Source: a virus. From it: 20,542 nt of DNA. A program made the position numbers and the translations under genes. The notes beneath the pieces were generated by a model. It did no database searches. It saw nothing but the letters and a program-made list of their open reading frames with translations, and was not told the DNA's origin. Shown in pieces: positions 14,038 to 20,542 of the stretch. How positions within the stretch are numbered: position 1 is the stretch's first letter; each line of letters begins with the position of its first letter. Where the stretch lies: positions 1 to 20,542 of the IMG/VR virus record IMGVR_UViG_3300046777_002013; one strand, written 5' to 3'.

Positions 14038-14312
14038 TGTTTATTCTAACAATCAATGGCAGAGAAAAAGAAGGTGCATATTCCGTAATGAACGAAGAGG
14101 GAGAACAAGTCCTTTATTTGTTTGAAGAGGAAGATGATGCAACAAGATATGCTATGATGTTAGAAGAAGAAGGATATCCAGAAATGCATGTAATTGAAAT
14201 AGAAGACGAAGTGATGATAAAAACATGTGAGATACATGATTATCAGTACACAATAATTACCCCAGAAGATATTGTAATTCCTCCTAGTAATGTGAGTCAT
14301 GATTTTATTTAA
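14037..14312 (+). CDS. DUF3110-like small protein between gp47 and gp46
   Basis: This 91-residue protein resembles the cyanobacterial DUF3110 family: an N-terminal strand 'MFILTING', a centre 'GEQVLYLFEEEDDATRYAMM' in which a hydrophobic strand leads into an acidic helix with D-A-x-R-Y-A, then 'EEEGYPEMHVIEIE' and 'DYQYTIITPED'. The function of the family is unknown. Its ATG overlaps the gp47 stop by one base, and it overlaps gp46 by 14 bases, so it is made with the two nuclease subunits. An accessory role to them is possible but unproven. A family otherwise found in cyanobacteria supports a cyanobacterial host. It is acidic and soluble with no signal. Confidence 0.65.
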   Translation: MFILTINGREKEGAYSVMNEEGEQVLYLFEEEDDATRYAMMLEEEGYPEMHVIEIEDEVMIKTCEIHDYQYTIITPEDIVIPPSNVSHDFI

Positions 14313-16011
14313 AACTATCAAGTGGTGCAATTTTCTTTCTACCGGAAACCATTTTACTGAAATTGATTTTACAAAAAATTCAACTAATCTTATTATCGGT
14401 TATAATGGAGCAGGAAAAAGTACTGTTCTTGATGCTTTAACTTTTTCATTATTTGGAAAACCATTCCGTAAAATTAATAAACCTCAACTAATTAATTCTG
14501 TCAATGACAAAGATTGTAAAGTTGAGGTTGAATTTGACATTGGAAAAACTTCTTGGAAAGTTGTAAGGGGAATTAAACCAAACATTTTTGAAATTTACAA
14601 AAATGATTCTCTTCTTGACCAATCATCTGCTGCTCTTGACCAACAAAAATGGTTGGAGCAAAATGTTCTAAAAATGAATTATAAGTCTTTCACTCAGATT
14701 GTAATTCTTGGTTCAAGCACTTTTGTTCCTTTTATGCAATTGTCGGCTTCGCATAGGAGAGAAGTAATCGAAGATTTATTGGATATAAAAATTTTCTCTT
14801 CGATGAATTCGGTAATTAAAGAAAAAATTCGTTGTCTTAAAGATGATATAAAAGTTTTAGAACTTAAGAAAGAATCACTTCTCGATAAAGTTAAAATGCA
14901 AAAAAACTTTATCGAAGAATTAGAAAATAGGGGTAATGAAAATATAAATGCTACCAAACAAAAAATTACCAAATTAATGGATGAAGTTAGCATTTATATG
15001 AAAGAAAATGATATAACTGAAGAAAAAATATTTGGTTTTACTAAAGAGCAAGAATGTGTAACTGGAGCATCCGAAAAACTTCGTAAACTGGGTAATTTAA
15101 AAGGAAAAATCTCTCAAAAAGTATCAACTATTACTAAAGAGCATAAGTTCTTTACTGAGAATACGGTTTGTCCCACCTGTACACAGGAAATTGATGAGAC
15201 CTTCAGACTAAATAGGATTAACGACGCTCAAAATAAAGCAAAAGAGTTGCAATCTGGTTATCTAGAACTGGAAAAAGCAATTAAAGAAGAAGAAGAGCGA
15301 GAGCGTCAATTCATTTCTCTAACGAAGGAAATTTCAAAACTTACAAATGATGTTTCTCAAAACAATATTAAGATCGCTGGATGTCAGAGACAAATCAGAG
15401 ACCTTGAATCTGAAATTCAAAAAATTACCAATCAATTTGAAAATCGAAATTCTGAACATGAGAAATTAGAAACCTTCAGAGACAATCTAAAAACTACATA
15501 TGACGATCTCGCTCAGAAAAAAGATTTAATTAATTATTACGATTTTTCGTATAGTTTACTTAAAGACGGTGGAGTAAAAACCAAAATCATCAAGAAGTAT
15601 CTACCACTAATAAATCAGCAAGTTAACCGTTATCTTCAGATGATGGATTTTTATATTAACTTTACACTTGATGAAGAATTTAATGAAACAGTCCAATCGC
15701 CAATTCATGAAGATTTCTCATATGCTTCTTTTAGTGAAGGGGAAAAGCAAAGAATAGATTTGGCACTTCTTTTTACTTGGAGAGAAGTTGCTAGGATGAA
15801 AAATTCAGTAAATACAAATCTAATGATTCTTGATGAAATTTTTGATAGTTCACTCGACTCAACTGGAACTGAAGAGTTTCTTAAAATTATTCGATATGTA
15901 ATCAAAGATGCTAATATATTTGTAATTTCCCATAAGACAGGATTAGAGGACAGATTTGAAAGTGTCATAAAGTTTGAGAAAGTAAAAGGTTTTTCGCGTA
16001 TGGTAGTCTAA
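14299..16011 (+). CDS. 46: Recombination nuclease subunit gp46 (Rad50/SbcC-like)
   Basis: gp46 is the ABC-type ATPase subunit that partners gp47. It has 570 residues (T4: 560). Walker A is GYNGAGKST (34-42). Long coiled coils run at about 170-285 and 300-410. Between them is the zinc-hook CPTC (291-294), where two molecules join through a zinc ion. The ABC signature is SFSEGEKQR (477-485), Walker B LMILDE (508-513), and the switch His is in ISHK (543-546). All required ATPase elements are present. It overlaps the DUF3110-like gene by 14 bases and ends 14 bases before the small basic gene. It acts in double-strand end resection with gp47. Confidence 0.96.
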   Translation: MILFKTIKWCNFLSTGNHFTEIDFTKNSTNLIIGYNGAGKSTVLDALTFSLFGKPFRKINKPQLINSVNDKDCKVEVEFDIGKTSWKVVRGIKPNIFEIYKNDSLLDQSSAALDQQKWLEQNVLKMNYKSFTQIVILGSSTFVPFMQLSASHRREVIEDLLDIKIFSSMNSVIKEKIRCLKDDIKVLELKKESLLDKVKMQKNFIEELENRGNENINATKQKITKLMDEVSIYMKENDITEEKIFGFTKEQECVTGASEKLRKLGNLKGKISQKVSTITKEHKFFTENTVCPTCTQEIDETFRLNRINDAQNKAKELQSGYLELEKAIKEEEERERQFISLTKEISKLTNDVSQNNIKIAGCQRQIRDLESEIQKITNQFENRNSEHEKLETFRDNLKTTYDDLAQKKDLINYYDFSYSLLKDGGVKTKIIKKYLPLINQQVNRYLQMMDFYINFTLDEEFNETVQSPIHEDFSYASFSEGEKQRIDLALLFTWREVARMKNSVNTNLMILDEIFDSSLDSTGTEEFLKIIRYVIKDANIFVISHKTGLEDRFESVIKFEKVKGFSRMVV

Positions 16012-16025
16012 ACTATCAAAGAACA

Positions 16026-16217
16026 ATGCAAGTCCCAAACTGGAAGCATCATTCCAAGAAAGAACAAAAACGAAAACTTAAACCACAAGCACTGAGGCAA
16101 GCAAAAGCAAGACTTGCCCAGTTCAAAAAGCGTCACATGGGTCGCCCAAAAGGCGACCTTTCGTCGTATTATGGTTTCATACGAATCGAAACCGATGCCT
16201 GTTCGCCACGAAATTAA
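16026..16217 (+). CDS. Small very basic protein overlapping the CobT-like gene
   Basis: This 63-residue ORF starts 14 bases after gp46. Its first 40 residues are Lys/Arg/His-rich (K-K-E-Q-K-R-K-L-K and R-Q-A-K-A-R-L), suggesting nucleic-acid binding; the last 20 are neutral. No family is recognised. It overlaps the preferred start of the CobT-like gene (16171) by 47 bases in another frame. A longer start for the latter at 16114 would mean the two share 104 bases and is less likely. The spacing supports the small gene as a real operon member, but its size leaves doubt. Confidence 0.5.
   Translation: MQVPNWKHHSKKEQKRKLKPQALRQAKARLAQFKKRHMGRPKGDLSSYYGFIRIETDACSPRN
16139..16159 (+). promoter_or_regulatory. 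Hairpin just before the CobT-like start
   Basis: GGTCGCC (16140-16146) pairs perfectly with GGCGACC (16152-16158), with a CAAAA loop and one further G-U pair (16139/16159). It ends 11 bases before ATG 16171 and is unusually GC-rich for this genome. It could block or set translation of the CobT-like gene. The pairing is certain; the role is inferred. Confidence 0.5.
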
Positions 16218-18387
16218 GTCTCAACTTGCCAAACTTCTTGCCACTGAAGATCTTGTGGTTGAGCACAAGAAAGTTGACACTGCTTGCTTCAATGTTCATA
16301 CTCGCGTCCTAACTCTCCCTCTGTGGGAAAAGGCAAGTGGAACTGTATATGACCTTCTAGTTGGTCATGAAGTCGGTCATGCAATTTTTACTCCTGATGA
16401 AGATTGGAGTGAAAATTGTAAAGTCCCTCAGCAGTTTTTGAACGTCGTAGAAGATGCCCGTGTAGAAAAACTTATGAAGCGCAAGTATATGGGACTTGCT
16501 AAAACTTTCTTTAATGGATATAAAGAACTCAATGATCAAGATTTCTTTCAACTGAGTGGCGAAGATGTTTCTAAATTTAATCTTGCGGACCGTGTAAATC
16601 TCTATTTTAAAGTGGGGAATTTTCTTCCTTTAGTCTTTAATCCTGAAGAAAAAGAAATTGTTGAACTTATTGCATCAACTGAAACTTTTGCTGATGTTTT
16701 GATTGCTGCTGAAGAACTTTACAAGTATTGCAAAAAAGAAAACGAACAGCAAAAACTACCAGACCTTGATTTTCATCAAGGTAATAAAAAAGGTGCAGAA
16801 TCTCCTACGAATGAAACTGTCGAAACTAAGGCAGATCAAGATTCTGACGAAAATAATAGTAACAGTTCAAATCAATTTGAAAGCGAAACAAGTAAATCTG
16901 GAAATTCTCAGGGACAACAAATTTCTTCTGCGAGTGATAGTTCTGAACAAGAGGAACCTGAAGTTCGCACTCTAGATTCTTTGGAGAATAAAATTCGTGA
17001 CCTTGTAAATGATTCTGGAGCAGAAAATATTTACATTGAGATTCCTAATGTTACTCTCAATACTGTTATTGCTTCTAATTCTGAAGTTCATGATGAAATT
17101 AATAATTCATTCAGAACTCAGCAAGAAAAGTATACGGAATCGACTAAAAATTCTGAAAGTCTTTTCAAGTTTGCTGATGAGGAATTTAAAAAGTTCAAAC
17201 TATCTTCTCAGAAAGAGGTGAATTATCTGGTAAAGGAGTTTGAGTGTCGTAAGGCGGCAGACCAGTATGCTCGTGCTTCTACTGCTCGTACTGGTGTTCT
17301 TGATACTGCTCGCCTGCATTCGTACAAGTTTAGTGAAGATTTGTTCAAAAAAGTAACTATTCTTCCTGACGGTAAAAATCATGGACTGGTATTTATTCTT
17401 GATTGGTCTGGTTCAATGCAAAATGTACTTCTAGATACCTGTAAGCAACTGTTTAACTTGATTTGGTTTTGCAAGAAGGTTTCTATTCCTTTTGAAGTCT
17501 ATGCATTCACTAATGAATGGCGTCGATATCAGTTTGATTATGAAACGGGTAACTATCTTGCATCAGATCGCACTCGTCATTATGAAAAGAAAGAATATGT
17601 TTTGGATGTTTCTGATGATTTTAGTTTGATGAATATTCTTACTAGTAAAGTTTCTGGTAATCAATTGGAAAAACAAATGCTGAATATTTGGAGAATCGCT
17701 GCTTGTTTCCGAAACACATATGCTTGTAATTATACATATCCTACACGTCTATGTCTTTCTGGAACTCCTTTGAATGAAGCACTTGTATGCCTTCATCAAA
17801 TTCTCCCAAAGTTCCAGCAAGAGAATAAACTTCAGAAAGTTCAGTGCATCGTTCTCACTGATGGTGAAGCATCTCATATTCCTTATACCGTTGAAATTAA
17901 ACGTGCGTGGGATAAAGAACCTTATATGGGAACACGTCATGTTAATCCAAGCACTACAATTCTTCGTGATCGTAAACTTGGTGCGACATATAACTTTGGT
18001 GATGATGAAGGTTCTTGTGGATATAGTAGGTTCACTGATATTCTATTGAATAACCTTAAAGATAAATTTCCAACAGTAAACTTTATTGGTATTCGTGTTC
18101 TTGAATCTCGTCAGGCACAAAACTTCATTAGTATGTACCATAAGTCTACTGAAAAACAGTATGAAGTAATCCAAAATGATTGGAGAAAACTGAAAAGTTT
18201 TACAATTACTAAATCTGGATATGATGCTTACTTTGGTCTCTCTTCAACTGCACTCTCTCAGGAATCTGAATTTGAAGTTGGAGAATCCGCAACTAAAGCA
18301 CAAATTAAATCTGCATTCGTCAAGTCTCTTAAGACTAAAAAACTAAATAAGAAGGTTCTTGGCGAGTTCATTTCCCTGGTTGCTTAA
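16171..18387 (+). CDS. CobT-like protein: HExxH metallopeptidase-like domain plus von Willebrand A domain
   Basis: The protein has 738 residues from ATG 16171 (757 from 16114). The N-terminal domain (about 1-190) carries GHEVGHAIF (HEVGH at 66-70) and, 22 residues later, VVEDARVEK (92-100). This is the spacing and acidic pattern of a gluzincin-type zinc site, and matches CobT 'AVEQARVEAL', where the HExxH is, as I recall, not obvious. A Ser/Glu/Gln-rich linker follows (about 205-270). The C-terminal vWA domain has the MIDAS elements DWSGS (411-415), a Thr in 'LSGTPLNEA' (T532) and TDGE (563-566). Just before it, 'TGVLDTARLHSYKF' is CobT-like. The next gene is its probable AAA+ partner. In CobS/CobT chelatases these two work with CobN, which is absent here. 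Catalysis by HEVGH is inferred. Confidence 0.8.
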   Translation: MVSYESKPMPVRHEIKSQLAKLLATEDLVVEHKKVDTACFNVHTRVLTLPLWEKASGTVYDLLVGHEVGHAIFTPDEDWSENCKVPQQFLNVVEDARVEKLMKRKYMGLAKTFFNGYKELNDQDFFQLSGEDVSKFNLADRVNLYFKVGNFLPLVFNPEEKEIVELIASTETFADVLIAAEELYKYCKKENEQQKLPDLDFHQGNKKGAESPTNETVETKADQDSDENNSNSSNQFESETSKSGNSQGQQISSASDSSEQEEPEVRTLDSLENKIRDLVNDSGAENIYIEIPNVTLNTVIASNSEVHDEINNSFRTQQEKYTESTKNSESLFKFADEEFKKFKLSSQKEVNYLVKEFECRKAADQYARASTARTGVLDTARLHSYKFSEDLFKKVTILPDGKNHGLVFILDWSGSMQNVLLDTCKQLFNLIWFCKKVSIPFEVYAFTNEWRRYQFDYETGNYLASDRTRHYEKKEYVLDVSDDFSLMNILTSKVSGNQLEKQMLNIWRIAACFRNTYACNYTYPTRLCLSGTPLNEALVCLHQILPKFQQENKLQKVQCIVLTDGEASHIPYTVEIKRAWDKEPYMGTRHVNPSTTILRDRKLGATYNFGDDEGSCGYSRFTDILLNNLKDKFPTVNFIGIRVLESRQAQNFISMYHKSTEKQYEVIQNDWRKLKSFTITKSGYDAYFGLSSTALSQESEFEVGESATKAQIKSAFVKSLKTKKLNKKVLGEFISLVA

Positions 18388-18444
18388 TAGGATAGACAGT
18401 TAAGAAACCGTCCACTTACCTCCCCAAAGAACCTCAATTTGTTC

Positions 18445-18450
18445 TATAAT
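18445..18450 (+). promoter_or_regulatory. Possible -10 element before the cobS-like gene
   Basis: TATAAT is a perfect sigma70 -10 box in the 92-base gap after the CobT-like gene. No good -35 element is seen at 16-18 bases upstream. The predicted start point is near 18457, giving a leader of about 23 bases to ATG 18480. A weak hairpin (GAC-AGTT and AAC-CGTC, one mismatch, about 18395-18412) lies upstream. Confidence 0.45.
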
Positions 18451-18479
18451 AACTTCAGTTGAAACAAACCAACCACATC

Positions 18480-19601
18480 ATGACCCGAATCCAAATGACC
18501 GACGATCAGATTTTTACCGACCTCAAAAATACTTTTGGTTCTTCAATTACTGCTGCAGACGTTCGTGGTTATTGTGCTTCTAAAAATCTTTCATATCCCA
18601 CTGTTACTAAACGACTGGATTCATTCAAAGTTGGTCGTGGTAAGTGGAATTTGGAAGTAACTCAACAAAAGGTTCAGGAGATTGAACGTTCATTCCAGAA
18701 CGTTGCTGTTCTTCCTGAAGTTCATCAAAATCTTATTCCTGCTAAAGATGATACCTTCGTCAAGTTTGGTAATTTTAACGACGTTAAGAAAATTATTCAG
18801 TCCCGTCTTTTTTATCCTACGTTCATTACGGGTCTTTCGGGTAATGGTAAAACGTTTGGTGTTGAACAGGCGTGTGCTCAACTGGGTCGGGAACTGATTC
18901 GCGTCAATATTACCATTGAAACTGATGAAGATGATTTGATTGGTGGTTTTCGTCTTGTCAATGGTGAAACTGCTTGGCACAATGGTCCTGTAATTGAAGC
19001 ACTGGAGCGTGGTGCAATTCTTCTGCTAGATGAGATTGACCTTGCATCTAACAAAATTCTGTGTCTCCAATCTGTGCTAGAAGGTAAAGGTGTCTTCCTG
19101 AAAAAAATTGGTAAGTTTGTGAAACCTGCCCCTGGTTTCAATGTAATTGCCACTGCCAACACTAAGGGTAAGGGTTCTGATGATGGACGCTTCATCGGCA
19201 CTAACGTGCTCAATGAAGCATTCCTTGAGCGTTTTCCTGTAACCTTCGAGCAGTCTTATCCTGCTCCCTCGGTAGAGCAGAAGATTCTGGAAGGAATTGC
19301 TCTAGATCTTGGTGTGGAAGATCGTGACTTCTGCAAACGTCTGGTAGATTGGGCAGACATCATCCGTAAGACTTTCTACGATGGTGGTATTGAGGAAATC
19401 ATCAGCACCCGCCGTCTGGTTCACATCATCCGTGCTTATAGCATCTTTGGCGACAAGGCAAAGGCAATTCAAGTTTGTGTGAATAGGTTTGATGATGAAA
19501 CCAAGCAAGCATTCCTGGAACTGTATGACAAGGTTGATGCTGATTTCCAAATGCCTTCCGAGCAATCTAATCAAGAGGTTGCTCCAACTAACACTTTCTG
19601 A
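18480..19601 (+). CDS. cobS: CobS-like AAA+ ATPase
   Basis: This is a MoxR/CobS-type AAA+ ATPase of 373 residues from ATG 18480; a TTG start at 18459 is possible but lies at the predicted transcription start. Walker A is GLSGNGKT (118-125), a pore/insert region 'EDDLIGGFRLVNGETAWH' follows (150-167), then Walker B LLLDEID (181-187), sensor 1 IATAN (223-227) and the Arg-finger region LERF (249-252). The N-terminal 60 residues ('ITAADVRGYCASKNLSYP', then 'VTKRLDSF') look like a small helix-turn-helix-like domain. In cobalamin synthesis CobS powers cobalt insertion with CobT and CobN; cyanophage copies are usually annotated as cobS. Here the CobT-like gene lies directly upstream, so they probably form a ring-plus-adaptor pair whose substrate is unknown. 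A strong hairpin begins eight bases after the stop. Confidence 0.88.
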   Translation: MTRIQMTDDQIFTDLKNTFGSSITAADVRGYCASKNLSYPTVTKRLDSFKVGRGKWNLEVTQQKVQEIERSFQNVAVLPEVHQNLIPAKDDTFVKFGNFNDVKKIIQSRLFYPTFITGLSGNGKTFGVEQACAQLGRELIRVNITIETDEDDLIGGFRLVNGETAWHNGPVIEALERGAILLLDEIDLASNKILCLQSVLEGKGVFLKKIGKFVKPAPGFNVIATANTKGKGSDDGRFIGTNVLNEAFLERFPVTFEQSYPAPSVEQKILEGIALDLGVEDRDFCKRLVDWADIIRKTFYDGGIEEIISTRRLVHIIRAYSIFGDKAKAIQVCVNRFDDETKQAFLELYDKVDADFQMPSEQSNQEVAPTNTF

Positions 19602-19634
19602 TATAATTGGGGGAGGTAAAAAAGTGCCTTCCCC
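19602..19634 (+). promoter_or_regulatory. -10-like box and hairpin sequestering a ribosome binding site
   Basis: TATAAT (19602-19607) begins just after the cobS stop; the sequence 17 bases upstream (TTGCTC) is a poor -35. GGGGGAGG (19609-19616) pairs with CCTTCCCC (19627-19634) in eight base pairs including one G-U, with a ten-base loop. The left arm overlaps a ribosome binding site GGAGGT (19612-19617) lying six bases before an in-frame GTG (19624). There is no T-run, so it is unlikely to be a terminator. It looks like translational control of the next gene. Confidence 0.5.
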
Positions 19635-19665
19635 TCTTATGATTGAACCAATTTTTACTATTACT

Positions 19666-19992
19666 ATGAGCGAAACGACTAATCATCTTTGGAAGTACAA
19701 CGAAGATAAAATTCTTAAAGATATTCAAGATTATGTGACCAGTACATATGGCAGTCACTATTGTGGGCACAATCAAGATTATAAAGATATTCAAACCATT
19801 GACCTGATGGCAGCAAAAGACCTTGCCCAACACTTCTGTCAGGCAAACATTCTAAAATACGGAAGTCGTTATGGCGATAAGGATGGTCGTAACAAGCGCG
19901 ACCTCCTTAAAGTGATTCATTATGCTATGCTTCTTCTTCACTTTGATGGTCACTATTCTCGTAAAGATAACGGTCTCTCTGAATTTCGCTGA
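19666..19992 (+). CDS. DUF3310/SaV-like small protein
   Basis: This protein has 108 residues from ATG 19666. In-frame alternatives are GTG 19624, backed by GGAGGT, and ATG 19639; the most conserved-looking part starts later, so the start is uncertain. The core 'IQTIDLMAAKDLAQHFCQAN', 'ILKYGSRYG' and 'KRDLLKVIHYAMLLLHFDGH' follows the pattern of the DUF3310 (SaV-like) family: I-D then a helix with F-C, N-x-x-K-Y-x-x-R-x-G, and D-L-x-K-x-x-x-Y. That family is described as nucleotide-kinase related but its real function is unknown. The gene lies between cobS and the clamp gene, six bases before the latter. No signal or membrane segment is present. Confidence 0.65.
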   Translation: MSETTNHLWKYNEDKILKDIQDYVTSTYGSHYCGHNQDYKDIQTIDLMAAKDLAQHFCQANILKYGSRYGDKDGRNKRDLLKVIHYAMLLLHFDGHYSRKDNGLSEFR

Positions 19993-19997
19993 TTATT

Positions 19998-20542
19998 ATG
20001 AAACTATCTGAAACTACTCTAAACCTGCTCAAAAACTTTTCTTCCATCAATCAATCTATCCTGTTTAAGCAAGGCAATTCACTTCGCACTATTTCAGTGA
20101 TGAAGAACATTCTCGCTGAAGCAACGATTGAGGAAGACCTACCAAAGGACTTTGGTATCTATGATTTGAATCAATTTCTAAACGGACTTAATCTCCATAA
20201 CAATCCAGAACTTGATTTTGAGAACGAAGGTTATGTGGTGATCCGTGAAGGAAAAATGAGGTCTAAGTATTTCTTTTCAGACCCAAGTGTAATCATTACT
20301 CCTCCAGATAAAGAAATTGCACTTCCAAGTCAAGATGTTTGTTTTGAACTAAGCACACAGCAACTTGATAAACTTCTTAAGGCATCTGCAGTTTATCAAC
20401 TTCCTGACCTCTCTGCTGTTGGTGAAGCAGGTGTAGTTAAACTGGTTGTCCGTGACAAGAAGAATGAAACCTCAAACGATTTCTCAATTGTTGTTGGTGA
20501 AACTGATTCTGAGTTCGTATTCAACTTCAAAGTAGAAAACAT
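19998..20542 (+). CDS. 45: Sliding clamp gp45 (3' partial)
   Basis: gp45 is the trimeric ring that tethers gp43 polymerase to DNA and, in T4, also activates late transcription by contacting gp55 and gp33. 181 residues are visible before the window ends; T4 gp45 has 228. The N-terminus MKLSETTLNLLKNFSSIN matches T4 'MKLSKDTTALLKNFATIN', and 'IYDLNQFLNGLNL', 'SDPSVIITPPDKEI' and 'LDKLLKASAVYQL' match further on. It starts five bases after the previous stop with no clear ribosome binding site. Gene 44 and the rest of the replisome genes would be expected to follow. Confidence 0.95.
   Translation, partial: MKLSETTLNLLKNFSSINQSILFKQGNSLRTISVMKNILAEATIEEDLPKDFGIYDLNQFLNGLNLHNNPELDFENEGYVVIREGKMRSKYFFSDPSVIITPPDKEIALPSQDVCFELSTQQLDKLLKASAVYQLPDLSAVGEAGVVKLVVRDKKNETSNDFSIVVGETDSEFVFNFKVEN

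Noticed and set aside
16114-16170. Longer start for the CobT-like gene
   Set aside because: It would overlap the small basic ORF by 104 bases and place a strong hairpin inside the coding start; ATG 16171 is preferred, though not proven.
18878-19213. Antisense ORF opposite the cobS-like gene
   Set aside because: It is a reverse-frame shadow of a strongly conserved AAA+ gene with no promoter, ribosome binding site or recognisable family.
19609-19634. Hairpin after cobS as an intrinsic terminator
   Set aside because: No T-run follows the stem, and the left arm overlaps a ribosome binding site; translational control fits better.

Overview
This window comes from a T4-like myovirus, most likely a marine cyanophage (Synechococcus or Prochlorococcus host). 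Three things support that. The T4 core genes run in the order 18-19-20-67-[68 position]-21-22-23, uvsY-uvsW, 55-47-46, 45. A cobS-like AAA+ gene and a DUF3110-like gene, both typical of cyanophages and cyanobacteria, sit among the replication genes. The DNA is AT-rich and the genes are tightly packed on one strand. All identifications come from reading the sequence and remembered family features; no database search was run. No tRNA, CRISPR array, insertion sequence or photosynthesis gene is visible, and there is no gene-free stretch longer than about 120 bases.

Positions 1-9512 form the virion assembly block: tail sheath gp18 (5' end cut off), tail tube gp19, portal gp20, a small acidic gp67-like core protein, a 105-residue protein with a T4 internal-protein-like capsid targeting sequence, a 437-residue and an 88-residue beta-rich presumptive virion protein, prohead protease gp21, acidic scaffold gp22 and major capsid protein gp23. 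The block ends in a strong UUCG-loop terminator. There is no gp24 gene after gp23. T4-type late promoter boxes (TATAAATA, AATAAATA or CTAAATA) lie before gp19, gp20, gp67, the 88-residue gene and gp22, and before the gene that follows the terminator.

Positions 9522-12397 hold a tail-tube-like virion protein overlapping uvsY, then uvsW with its own late box, then a possible Sm-like small protein. Positions 12448-16011 switch to a sigma70-type promoter driving gp55 (late sigma factor), gp47, a DUF3110-like protein and gp46 (the SbcCD/Mre11-Rad50-type nuclease), almost without gaps.

Positions 16026-19992 hold an accessory module between gp46 and gp45: a small basic protein, a CobT-like protein combining an HEVGH metallopeptidase-like motif with a von Willebrand A domain, a CobS-like AAA+ ATPase, and a DUF3310-like protein. 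No CobN-like chelatase subunit is in the window, so the pair could be an AAA+/vWA remodelling machine rather than a cobalt chelatase. The window ends inside the sliding clamp gene 45.

The logic of the layout is that sigma70-type promoters feed the replication genes, including gp55; gp55, probably with gp45, then recognises the late boxes that drive the virion genes. Several RNA hairpins (in gene 20, between 22 and 23, at the CobT-like start and at the DUF3310-like start) suggest post-transcriptional tuning within these long transcription units.
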